From Gigaspora margarita (Eukaryota > Glomeromycota > Glomeromycetes > Diversisporales > Gigasporaceae), in the NCBI GenBank assembly GCA_009809945.1, contig WTPW01000761.1, forward strand, positions 213,954 to 277,953: DNA of 64,000 bases, written 5' to 3'. The position numbers were made by a program, and so were the translations under genes. The number at the start of each line of letters is the position of its first letter. Position 1 is the stretch's first letter. This document shows positions 44,696-54,499 of this stretch, in pieces. A model generated the notes under the pieces. The model ran no database searches and was not told where the DNA came from. It saw only the letters and a list, made by a program, of their open reading frames with translations.

Positions 44696-45700
44696 ACATA
44701 CTGTTTTTAAATGAGCAATGTAGTCCTGAACACTGCTACAGGAATTCAAATGGACCTGGCCTTGGAACAAACTATGGGATTTGAAAGGTATTTGAAATCT
44801 GCTGAAGGGAACGAATATTGAATTACCTGCACGTTATATATACAGTCAGACCTCCCTAAATGCAAGTCGTTGGGCCAAACTTTGACGGCTTGCATTTAGA
44901 GAACAATAAGACAAATTGCATTTATAGAGGTTAGAAATATATTTGGGCCAGAATTTAAGGTTGCATTTAGAGAGGTGTTGCATTTAGGGGGGTTGCATTT
45001 AGGGAAGTCTGATGTATATATTTTTTGATACCTATTGTGAAAATTCCAACGAGCAGTGTAGCCTTGGACGCTACTAAGGAATGGCATAGGCATGGCTAAG
45101 GATGAATAAAAGCTTTTGAATGGTATTTGAAATCTGATGAAGGTTTTTTTTGACATTCTGTTGTTGAACGCAACAACTCCAATGAGCCATGTAGTCTTGG
45201 ATATTGCTATAGAAATGACAGGCATGATTGAGAATGAAACAAAGGTATTCAAAATCCAATGAATATTGTAATTTGAATGGACAAGTGGCCCTGGAACCTG
45301 TTATAATGAAGGTGAAAAAAGCATTTGAATAGTATTTAAATCTTCTGAAGAGAGTAATACACTGAATTATCTCTACATTTTTTAGTTTCTGGTAAGCTGT
45401 TTTATTTATAAATACCTAATTTTGACCGTGAAAATTCCAATAGATATTGTGATCCTGGACACTGCTACGGAAATGGCATGGACGCGGCTAAGGATGAACA
45501 AAGGCATCTGAATGGTATTTGAAATCTGATGAAGGCTGCAATTTGAATGGACCGGCAGTCTTGGAAACAACTACGGCGAAGTATGGGTATAAAAAGAAAA
45601 GGCATTTTAATGGTATTTTAAGTCTGCTGAAGGGCAATACGTTTGACTACCTGCTCCGTTTTAGAGGTTCTGGTAAATATTTTTTCGCATACTCTTGTTA
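44696..45700 (+). pseudogene. Sel1-repeat protein pseudogene
   Basis: At least five decayed Sel1 units read on the plus strand with frame changes and stops. Each unit has a start like SNEQCSLGRY, NGPGLGTNYG or GQAVLG-type, then GIGMAKDE and an end EWYLKSDEG or YLKSAEG (the Sel1 pattern GxGxxKDxxKAxxWYxKAAExG). Units lie near 44740-44815, 45050-45160, 45175-45260, 45280-45360, 45440-45530 and 45540-45650. Sel1 repeats form helical scaffolds and are greatly expanded in Rhizophagus, often fused to kinases; no kinase domain is seen here. A pogo-type MITE (44843-45014) interrupts it, and the large LTR element begins 290 bp further on. Confidence 0.6.
44843..45014. mobile_element. pogo/Tigger-type MITE, 172 bp
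   Basis: CAGTCAGACCTCCCTAAATG, then CAA, is inverted at the right as TTGCATTTAGGG, AAGTCTGATG. TA flanks both ends (44841-44842 and 45015-45016). GCATTTAGAG recurs inside. It sits between units of the Sel1 pseudogene. Confidence 0.8.
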
Positions 45701-45988
45701 AATGTTACAAATACGGGAAATAGCAATTAATATTGTGCCGGAATCATCGTAAGCAGTTGAGTTTATGCATAACGCGGGCCGTCAGTATAAACATGTGATA
45801 TTGATACTCAACAGTTTCAACAGTCATAATATGAAACTGAGTTTGGTCGCGAATTTAGGTCTGCTAGAGCTGAATTGGAGGTTGTCGGCGTAGAATTACA
45901 CGATATTCTCTAAAGAATTAGCATTACCGTATGCGGAAAGTCATTTAAATCATGCTCGATTCTATGCCGATGATCAATGAACATATTC
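45701..45988. other. Intergenic, no gene seen
   Basis: Sequence between the Sel1 relic and the LTR element, ending in the target site CTAC (45989-45992). Confidence 0.5.
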
Positions 45989-45992
45989 CTAC

Positions 45993-46745
45993 TGTAACGG
46001 TTGAATTGGGAGAGCGATAAAACAATATAGACAATAGTGCCAATTTAAACTCCAACCGATTACGGGATGATGGAATAAACGATAATAAAATGGAGAGTTT
46101 ATATAATGGTAAAGGGTTAATGAAGCGAAGTGATACTGTGATGTAAAGGTGATAAGGGATGATGGTTATGATAATGGGTGATAACTATATATTTAAAAAT
46201 ATCTATGTTCCGGGTTATAATCATGTGAAATCGGGTAATCACAACATAAGGATTTATACTGAGTTCTATAATCACGTGAACAATTCAAAAGAATTAACTA
46301 AACTAGTCACACAGAATTCGAGTTATAATTATCCAATACGAAGTTACAAGTCAATTCAGTCCGTCGAATTGAGTCTCGCAAGGTTTATTAAAGTTAAAGT
46401 CGAATTCATAAGATAATTATTTATTTTATTCAATGACATTAATTTTAAAATGGACATGAAACTTCATTATCGAACTTTATTAAAGTCGAGGGGTTTATAT
46501 ACATTTTGAATCATTACAGCGTATTCACTGAATTTACCGCGAGTTCGCTGTATTACCGCGAGTTCGCTGTATTTACCGCGAGTCGCTGTATTTACTGCGA
46601 GTTCGTGGTACAACCAGTATTCAAGCCACTAAGCCACTTAATAATTTCTATTTTAGTATAATTAATTAAAGTATATCGTTTGGGGTATAGAATAAAATAG
46701 AACAATAAAGAATAAAAAAAACGTTAACGAATTTAATTCGTTACA
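45993..46745 (-). repeat. LTR of the outer element (downstream copy)
   Basis: 753 bp, starting TGTAACGGTTGAATTGGG and ending AATTTAATTCGTTACA on the plus strand. It includes about four to five copies of a 20-bp repeat near 46520-46615 (GAGTTCGCTGTATTTACCGC). The other LTR is the pair 57381-57594 and 61237-61828. Confidence 0.85.
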
Positions 46746-46758
46746 TCTGCCTCCCCTT
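46746..46758 (-). other. Polypurine tract of the outer element
   Basis: Minus-strand AAGGGGAGGCAGA directly abuts the LTR start TGTAACGAATTAAATT. It gives the element's orientation. Confidence 0.65.
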
Positions 46759-46925
46759 GTCATTGAGCCCCTGCGAAATGATCATTAATATTTCGCCAAG
46801 TTCTTTTTGGGTCTTGACTTTGTTTAGTAACATAGCAGAGTCAGCTTCCAACAGAGAACATTTAGGGTGAAGGCTTAGAATATAAGGAGATATAAGGGCC
46901 ACGAGTCACCAATGTTTCTTTAGGG

Positions 46926-47490
46926 TGTTACCCCTGCATACCGAACCCCCGGAGAATATGTCACGGGTTTTGCTACGCCAAATGTGGCACATGTACCAAA
47001 TGTGCCACATGAGCCGGATGTACCTAATGTAATGAAGGTACCGAATGTACCGAATGTACCGAATGTGCCTCATGTGACGAAAGTGTCACATGGCTCGAAT
47101 GTATCTCATGTATCAGTTGAGGCATAAGAGAATGATGGGATAGAAGTAGCATAAATGATAGATCGATCATTTATACCACAAGGACTACATGTATTTATTA
47201 ATAGATAACTTTGTATATATATGGGCAATATTCGCTCCACTTGTAGGCATGTTCGCCATAACATTGCTTTATTATTAATAAAAGACATATTATACATTTC
47301 GATTCTATACAATACATCACGTACTCTTTTGAATTACCCAAATCACCCTATAAATATAAACCCTCTCACTTGTATAAATACTAACAACTATGATACACCA
47401 CTGCACAGTTCGTGTCTCTGTGCTCACATGACTCCCTGTCGATAGTTGCTCTGTTAGCCTCAATTTCTGAGAGGTATTCGAAGGTTAACA
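46926..47490 (+). repeat. 5' LTR of the Gypsy element
   Basis: 565 bp. It contains a repeated string, variants of ACCAAATGTACCGAATGTGC, at 46990-47075, and TATATATATGGGC, which may be the TATA region of the LTR promoter. Confidence 0.9.
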
Positions 47491-47508
47491 ATTGGTGGTG
47501 ACTGTGAG
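47491..47508 (+). other. Putative primer-binding site of the Gypsy element
   Basis: ATTGGTGGTGACTGTGAG follows the 5' LTR immediately; the TGG start would pair with a tRNA CCA end. The tRNA is not identified. Confidence 0.5.
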
Positions 47509-47608
47509 ATTTGTGACGAAGAATCGACGTTGAATTTAGAAGAATAACTCTGTGTGAGCTATAATATACAATTTTAAAAAAAAAAGTAGTAGTAAGCTTA
47601 GTGAAGAA

Positions 47609-48530
47609 ATGGCAATGGATTCCACACAGCTCCAAATACTCCTCAAACAAGTGTCTGACGGTTTCAAGGGAGTTGCTGACGGGTTTAAAAGAGGAACGAA
47701 TGTCGGGGGAAAGGAATTAAACATTGTTAAAGTAGATCCATTTTATGGCAAGGAAGAGGAAGACCCCACAGAATGGATCAATATGTTCAAAAAGGCAGCT
47801 ATAGCAAAATTGGAAGAATACTAGGAAAATTGAAATTGCTTCTGGGTATTTGTGCGGAGCTGCCGCGTACTGGTATGATGACATCAAGAGCAATATTACC
47901 AGCTGGTCTGATGCTGAAAATACTTCTTTTGTGGCATTATTCAATAAACGTTTCAGAACTTTGGAAAGAAGGAACAAGTGGTATACCGAATTACATAACA
48001 TAGAACAAGGAAAAGAGGAATGTGTACCTGAATACATCGTAAAGTTTAAATGCCTCAAAAATAAGGTGAACCCAGGAGATAAATTACCTGACGATTACGT
48101 TAGATTATTCTTGTCGGGACTCAAACAAGAAATTGCTATATATACTGCAATGAAGGACCCTCAGACTCTGGAAGAAGCCATTGAAGTGGCTGAGCAAGTT
48201 GGGGCTGGAAAACACTATGGAAGGAATAAAATGGAAAAAGGAAATTTCAGGAAAGAAAGTTAGAAGATGACATAGATCAATTGACAAAAAAATGCAGCAA
48301 ATATCAATGAATTATGCTTTACTTACCTCCCGCTTGCAACCCAAGAAAATCCCCGTACTGAACCAACTCGTACCCTCAGACCTACCCCCCATATTGAAAG
48401 CTTGGAAGCATGAAGGTGTTATAACTGTGGTGAACGTGGACATCTGGCAAGAAATTGTATGTCAAAAAGGAACAGCCATTGTGAACGTGTTAATACTGAG
48501 AATAGGAGGTAAATATAGCAAGAATTAATA
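47609..48530 (+). pseudogene. gag polyprotein, broken
   Basis: From ATG 47609: a helical N-terminus (STQLQILLKQVSDGFKGV), then DPFYGKEEEDPTEWINMFKK of the retrotransposon gag domain, ending in a stop at 47822-47824. The next part (about 47850-48263) is in another frame: AAYWYDDIKSNITSW, FNKRF, EYIVKFKCLK, LFLSGLKQEI. After a further change the CCHC zinc knuckle CYNCGERGHLARNC appears near 48420-48460, the nucleic-acid-binding end of Gag. It would form the particle that packages element RNA. At least two disruptions prevent a complete product. Confidence 0.85.
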
Positions 48531-48959
48531 AATATGATTACTCCTATGAAGAAGAACCAGTATATGCTAGAATTCGGGAAAGGCATAAGCCTTATAGCAC
48601 TGATCGATGCACCCACAAAAATGAACAGCCCAAGGTAGCAAGAGATTTTAATTTAAGAAGCCAAGCTAGGCCCAGACCTATGCAGATAGAAGAACATACC
48701 AACCAAGCACCTATTACGAAGAAGTCAAAGATGAAATGACAGCCATCAATAATAGATCAAGTTGAACCATATGACATGGCTGACGATATTTTGAAAATAC
48801 AAGCTAGTGAAACTATTGCTCAAATGTTACACTACCTAACCAAAGGAGGAATTTCGCCAAAATACTGTGCTATAAACCAAAATCCCCAGAACCCACTAGT
48901 GTGAATCATGTGACTAATGCTAGGGACGTAGGATCATTTCAGACAACCACAGCCAAGTA

Positions 48960-49333
48960 TCATGTGAGGATAAAAGGAAACCCCATCGTGGCAATCCTTG
49001 ACTCTGGAGCAGCAGTAAGTATTATCATAGATAAACTAAAGAGAAAGTTGGGCCTTAGTATCGATACCCTTCCAAGGTAGTAGTGGTGACGGCCAATGGC
49101 CAAAAAGAAAGGGCATTAGGACAGATAGATAAAGTTAAATTAATAGTACAAGATGTTGTTATACCTACACCACTTCAAGTTATTGAATCCCCTGAAGAAA
49201 CTCTTCTCTTGGGTACTGATTGGTTCGAGATGGTCCAAACTCAGTGGAACTTTAATACTAGGACACTAAAGGTAAAGTACGGGAGAATAGAGGCGGTTAT
49301 TCCAACTACTCATTCAGACGACCAACTGTTGTG
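48960..49333 (+). pseudogene. Aspartic protease (PR) domain, broken
   Basis: AILDSGAAVSII near 48990-49025 carries the active-site DSGA motif. It runs into a stop near 49078, and a +1 change leads to the open stretch ending at 49334 with ETLLLGTDWFE, the second conserved PR motif. It normally cleaves the Gag-Pol polyprotein. The stretch after it (49335-49570) is acidic and open only in pieces (YYSEEYEVEEVGSSEIEIY-type). Confidence 0.8.
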
Positions 49334-49577
49334 AATCAACAGCGAAGAAGAATTAGACGATGTGAATGATCTATTAGAAGAACTCGAGTTTGAAAAAGAA
49401 GAATTACAAGAGTGTAAGACATATTATTCTGAGGAATACGAAGTGGAGGAAGTTGGAAGTAGTGAAATAGAAATTTATGAGAAAGATAACCCAGCCATAT
49501 ACTTGACCGAAATTGACCCGCTCTGACCCTATGAACTAATCCCTTCTGAATGTCTGAGTAAAGAGAAATAGAAGGTC

Positions 49578-50546
49578 ATGGAAGATTTTTTTGATGCTCA
49601 TAAAACTGCATTCGCGGAGAATATTGCAGAAGAGGGTCAACCATTGGGACTTGGGTGTACTAATTTAACTTGCCACGAAATCAATACAGGTATCACTAAA
49701 CTGGTTCATCGAACATATTACCGCACCTCCAAGGACGAGCAAGACTTTCTATATAGAGAAATCACAGCTATAGAAAAAAAAGGAGTAATAAGAAAATACA
49801 AAAGCCCTTGGGCATCACCCGTTATTATAGTGCCTAAGAAAAACAGAAAGAAACGGTTATGTATAAATTATAGAAGGTTAAACAGTATAACCGAGAGAGA
49901 TGTTTACCCATTACCATTAATCGAGAAAGTTTTCGAAGCCTTCCAAGGTGCCCAGTGGTTTTCTAGCTTAGATTTAGCTAGTGGTTACTGGCAAGTCACC
50001 ATGAAAGAGGAGGGCAAGAAAAAAATGATGTTCATAACCAAATTTGGCACCTACAAGTTTAACATAATGCCGTTTGGTCTATGTAATGCCCTAGCCACCT
50101 TTCAAAGACTTTTGGACGATGTCCTGGAAGATTATAAGGGGAAGTTTGTGGTGTTATACCTCAATGACATTACTATTTACTCCAAAACCTTCAACGAGCA
50201 CGTATACCATCTGAAAACTGTCTTCACTGCCCTAGAAAAAGCAAATCTAAAATTAAATAAGGAGAAATGTCAATTCTTTCTTCCTGAAGTAAAATTTCTG
50301 GGACATATAGTAACTCAGGAAGGCCTCTTACTGGATGAAGACAAATTGATAAAGGTCAAGGACTTTCCTGTACCCATGAACCTATGCCAACTAAGGAGCT
50401 TCTTGGGTCTTGCTGCGTATTATCGAAGGTTCATAAAAGACTTCTCGAAACTTGCTCAGCCCCTATATAACTTATTAAAAAAGGATAAGGTCTATGAATG
50501 GAAAAGTAAAAAACAAGAAGCATTTAAGGTATTAAAACAAAGTTGA
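49578..50546 (+). pseudogene. Reverse transcriptase domain with mutated active site
   Basis: A 322-codon open stretch covers the RT fingers and palm. It has SPWASPVIIVPKKN, RLCINYRRLN, FSSLDLASGYWQV (first catalytic Asp132), MPFGLCNALATFQRLL, then VLYLNDITIYSK where the family has YVDD or YIDD. The first Asp of that pair is Asn196, so metal binding and polymerisation should be lost. GHIVTQEGL and LRSFLGLAAYYRRFI mark the connection. It ends with a frame change before RNase H. Placement after PR and before RNase H is the normal Gypsy order. Confidence 0.92.
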
Positions 50547-50945
50547 TCACGGCTCTAGTATTAAGGTACCCGATTTCTCAAACCCTTTTTATCTACACAC
50601 CGACATCTCAGGTACCAGTTTAGGGCCATATTGGCCCAAGTGGCGGAAGACAAAAAAGAATATGCCATGGCCTATGCTAGTAGAAGTCTACTGGGAGCTA
50701 AAAAAAACTACTATGTTACTAAGCTAGAGTGCCTAGCCATAGTGTGGGCCATTGAACATTTTCACCAGTATCTAGGCACAGCTCACTTTTATTTGGTGAC
50801 AGACCACTCTGCCCTTAAATAGCTTAAAACCTCTGAGTTAAAGGGAAGGCGCGCGAGGTGTGTACTATGCATCAAATCTTATAATTTCACAATACTACAC
50901 AGGACTGGTAAAAGGCACAATAACGCTGATGCGCTATTCTGAATT
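50540..50945 (+). pseudogene. RNase H domain, broken
   Basis: LVLRYPDFSNPFYLHTDISG (normally TDAS) begins the domain. After a one-base change AQVAEDKKEYAMAYASRSL, KLECLAIVWAIEHFHQYL and TDHSALK follow, then a stop at 50820-50822. LHRTGKRHNNADAL ends the domain near 50900-50940. The catalytic Asp, Glu and Asp positions are still present. It removes RNA from the RNA/DNA hybrid in a live element. Confidence 0.85.
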
Positions 50946-51930
50946 TACGAATCAAAAAAAGAGATAAAAGCAGTAGTCGATGTGGAAAACCAACAACTAA
51001 ATGGAGAAGAAAAATTACTAAAGAAACTAACCTCGAAGAAAAAGAAAAAATTACAGTAAAGGCCTGAAGTACGTGAAGAAAGCTGTCTATTTTGAAAATA
51101 CTTACTACGTATATAGATATAAAAATCTAGGTGGTCACTATGCTATGACCAAAATAGACCACAACATTTGTATCATTTCTTTAACTACCGGCTAATTAGC
51201 CTAAAAATCGTTATGCTCTGTGAATGGTTGTTGCAGGCAGCTTAATAAGAAACCCTCCGGAGGAGGATTTATCAAGAACTAGATATAGACATGGGAAACC
51301 GTAAGAGAATTAATCTAGAATTAAATGAAGTAGTCGACTTAATAAAGGAAACCAAAGAAGAAAGAGAAGAAGCTCACATGTACATGATGAATACTGTATA
51401 CGAGCCAATGTCTCCTATACCAGAAGAATTAAAGCCCCAGAATAGCGATGATGAAAAAAGGCCCAATATTAATCATGGGGTGACCTGCGAAGAACTTGAA
51501 TCCATCCCAGTAATAATTTTTGAATTAATGAGTTCGAGGCACTGCAGGAGGTTAACATTTGTAGAATCTTGCGTAGACCGTAGTCATGAATACTTCCTGT
51601 ATCTGCACCCTACTCTTTGCACCCATCATGCTGCTAGATCATTAGACCTTAGATGTGCTGTGTACCATGTAGAATTTATTACCTTTTCGACGACCCAATG
51701 GAATTGATCACACTCCAACGGTGGGTTGCAGAAGGGGCCTGATTAGCAGGTTTGGATATAAATCACATTCAATAGAGTGGTCTCACAGCTTAATTAATAG
51801 AAGAATTGACCGTCAGGACCGCAGGGATGGACCTACAATAGAAAGCGAGTCAGATGTTAATAAGATATGGAAAGAGAAAGTATAACAATAAAATAAATAT
51901 TAAGAAATTCCTTGTAGTTGTAGGAGTATG

Positions 51931-51966
<36 letters not shown>

Positions 51967-52175
51967 TGAGAAGTAGTAATACAGATAGCACCGTGGACGT
52001 GATGATTATAAGGCTGGTCATGACACCAATGTGCAAGGAAGGGTCACATTGAACACAGGAAAGTTAGATAAAAAAAAATTTAGAACAAAGTAGTAGATAG
52101 GGAAAGAAACATTATAGCCAACTACAGAAATCTGAAAAAACAAATCCAGTTCAGGTACCGGTGTCCTGGCCATCA
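50946..52175 (+). other. Spacer between RNase H and integrase
   Basis: Unusually long for a Gypsy element (about 1.2 kb). It contains a 138-codon stretch (51291-51707) with a charged, coiled-coil-like first half (LELNEVVDLIKETKEEREE) and a second half unlike known domains. A (TA)n microsatellite lies at about 51935-51960. It may include a foreign insertion; I found no termini. Confidence 0.5.
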
Positions 52176-53420
52176 ACGTTGAAATGGACTATAAAGAGTA
52201 CGAACAACTAAAGCAATGCTTAGAGAATAATTTGTCACTGGGTCTCGACCTCGAAGTGCCATCTAGACTCAAGTCCAAAAGCCATTTCTTTGAGTGCAAA
52301 AATGGAATATTATCTAAAAAAGACTGAAGAAAGAAATCGAAAGAAAAATTACTAAAAGTAGTCCAAAAAGAGGACATAAAAACAATATTATACCTGATGC
52401 ATGATCATCTCACAGGTGGCCATTTCAGCATTGACAGAATGTTTGGGAAGATCAAAGAAATTTATTACTGGCAACAGATATACGAAGATATTAGTACCTA
52501 TGTACGAAAATGTAATGCTTGCTAATTGCGCGGAAGAAAAAGATTGTACAGACCATTACAGCCCATCCCAGTAGGGGCGCCCTTTCAAAAATTAGTGATT
52601 GATATAGTAGGCCCTTTGCTCCTCACTATTCAAGATAATAGATACATAGTCATTGCTACTAATTATGTGACAAAATGTCCTGAAGCAAGACCTATACTGG
52701 CAGCAAATTCCAAACAGGTCTCGAAGTTCATATATGAGATGTTATTTGCTGACACGAGTGTCCCAAATTAATCCTATCTGATAGAGGAACTCATTTTAGA
52801 AATGAGGTAGTTAAGGAACTACTAGAAATATTCCGTATAAAACATCTATTCTCTACGCCTTATCAACCTCAGACAAATAGCTTGGTAGAACAATTTAATC
52901 ATACATTATGCGAATCGCTAGCAAAATCTGTCACCCAAGAACAAGAATGGGACTCGTTAGTACCACTCACATTGTTTGCATATAGAACAATGAAACAAGC
53001 TACTATGAAAATAGAGCCATTTTACTTAACTTATGGTAGACAGCCAAGATTTCCCTGCCAAGAATCTTATAGTGTTCTAGAAAGAAATTTGTTAGGTCAA
53101 TTGTTCGAATTAGAAAACAAATTAGTAGATAAGAGATTAGTGGCTAAACAAAGAATTGAAAAAAACAGTTAATACAAAAAGAGAAGTATAACCAAAAATT
53201 AACCAAACCTGATAATATCCAAATTAGGGATAAGGTATTATTATTCGATGCTGCTTTAGACCAAAGGTGTACTGAAAAGTTAAGACCAAAGTGGAAAGGT
53301 TTGTATTATGTGCATAATATACTTTTTATGTAGGTGTACAAATTGCGAACTATTTCAGAAAAAGTACTGGCTACACCTGTAAATTTATCCCTTATTAAGA
53401 AGTACCACAAAAGAGAGTAA
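52176..53420 (+). pseudogene. Integrase domain, broken
   Basis: An N-terminal region (EYEQLKQCLENNLSLGLDLE) leads to the HHCC zinc motif (HDHLTGGH then CNAC, 52400-52523) followed by a stop. The core then shows LVIDIVGP (first Asp), LSDRGTHFRNE (second Asp, after a frame change near 52770) and TPYQPQTNSLVEQFNHTL (Glu). After a stop at 53170-53172 the C-terminal part ends with VYKLRTISEKVLATPVN, LIKKYHKRE. In a live element it inserts the cDNA. At least three breaks. Confidence 0.88.
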
Positions 53421-53508
53421 CGTGACAAGGATTGATCAAGAAAAAATTGAATCAGTTTTGAAAAATATAAAATCGACAAGAACTAAGAGGGAATAAGAGA
53501 TAAGGACC

Positions 53509-53934
53509 ATGGTTACTAACTTCCAAATGGTATTGGCAGACCTCACAACCACTCAGGATCGAAGTGTTGAAATTAACATCCCCACATTTGACCCAATGGA
53601 GGATCTTTAGTCCAAAATTATGGCAGCCTATATCAACATGCAGCAGTCACATCAACAAGGGAAATAAGAAGAGGCTTTGGGTTATGCCTATTTTGTAGGA
53701 CAGCTTATAGAAACAATACCAACCACTCCTGCCCAAAGGATGGCATGTAGGAATCTCCTCACCAAATATTACATTACGGTGGTAGAATGAATCTACTACA
53801 TTTTTAAGCATTAGGGAGTGGATCAAATCGCTAAAACATTGATGTTGAATTTTCAAATGGTCAGAGATCTAAGATTATCTAACTATCAATCCCTTTTATA
53901 GCAACTTGTGGGACTCGTGATTAAACGGAGAGAT
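53509..53934 (+). pseudogene. Extra ORF downstream of integrase
   Basis: From ATG 53509 (context GGACCATGG) a frame reads NFQMVLADLTTTQDRSVEIN, PTFDPMEDL, then stop, and goes on in the same frame: SKIMAAYINMQQSHQQ, EEALGYAYFVGQLIETIPTT, AQRMACRNLLTKYYITVVE, LNFQMVRDLRLSNYQS. Several single stops interrupt it but the frame is long and protein-like. It reaches the 3' LTR. I do not recognise it; position suggests an accessory or env-like-position ORF, or a duplicated Gag-like segment. No signal peptide or membrane segment was seen. Confidence 0.5.
53923..53934 (+). other. Polypurine tract of the Gypsy element
   Basis: AAACGGAGAGAT lies directly before the 3' LTR start TGTTACCCC. It is purine-rich with one C and a final T. 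Confidence 0.5.
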
Positions 53935-54499
53935 TGTTACCCCTATATACCAAACCCCCAGAGAATATGTCATAGGTTTTGCTACACCAAATATAGCACA
54001 TGTACCAAATGTGCTACATGAGCCGGATGTACCTAATGTACCGAAGGTACCAAATGTACCAAATGTACTGAATGTGCCTCATGTGACGAAAGTATCACAT
54101 AGCTTGAATGTATCTCATGTATCAGTTGAGGCATAAGAGAATGATGGGATAGAAGTAGCATAAATGATAGATCGATCATTTATACCACAAGAACTACATG
54201 TATTTATTAATAGATAACTTTATATATATATGGGCAATATTCGCTCCACTTGTAGGCATGTTTGCTATAACATTTCTTTATTATTAATAAAAGACATATT
54301 ATACATTTTGATTCTATACAATACATCATGTACTCTTTCAAATTATTCAAATCACTCTATAAATATAAACCCTCTCACTTGTATAAATACTAACAACTAT
54401 GATATACTACTGCACAGTTTATGTCTCTGTACTCACGTGACTCCCTGTCAATAGTTGCTCCGTTAGCCTCAATTTTTGAAAGGTATTTGAAGGTTAACA
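53935..54499 (+). repeat. 3' LTR of the Gypsy element
   Basis: Same 565-bp length as the 5' LTR, differing mainly by C to T and G to A changes, often at CpG (for example GTCACGGGTT to GTCATAGGTT, CTACGCC to CTACACC). Confidence 0.9.

Larger units (their letters stand above)
46926..54499 (+). mobile_element. Ty3/Gypsy LTR retrotransposon, nested, defective
   Basis: 565-bp LTRs (46926-47490 and 53935-54499) start TGTTACCCC and end AAGGTTAACA. AGGG is duplicated at 46922-46925 and 54500-54503. Order gag, protease, RT, RNase H, integrase identifies Ty3/Gypsy. Many stops and frame changes, and a mutated RT active site, make it non-functional. It is inserted in the outer element in the opposite orientation, within the end of its Sel1-type gene. 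An additional reading frame lies between integrase and the 3' LTR. Confidence 0.92.
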
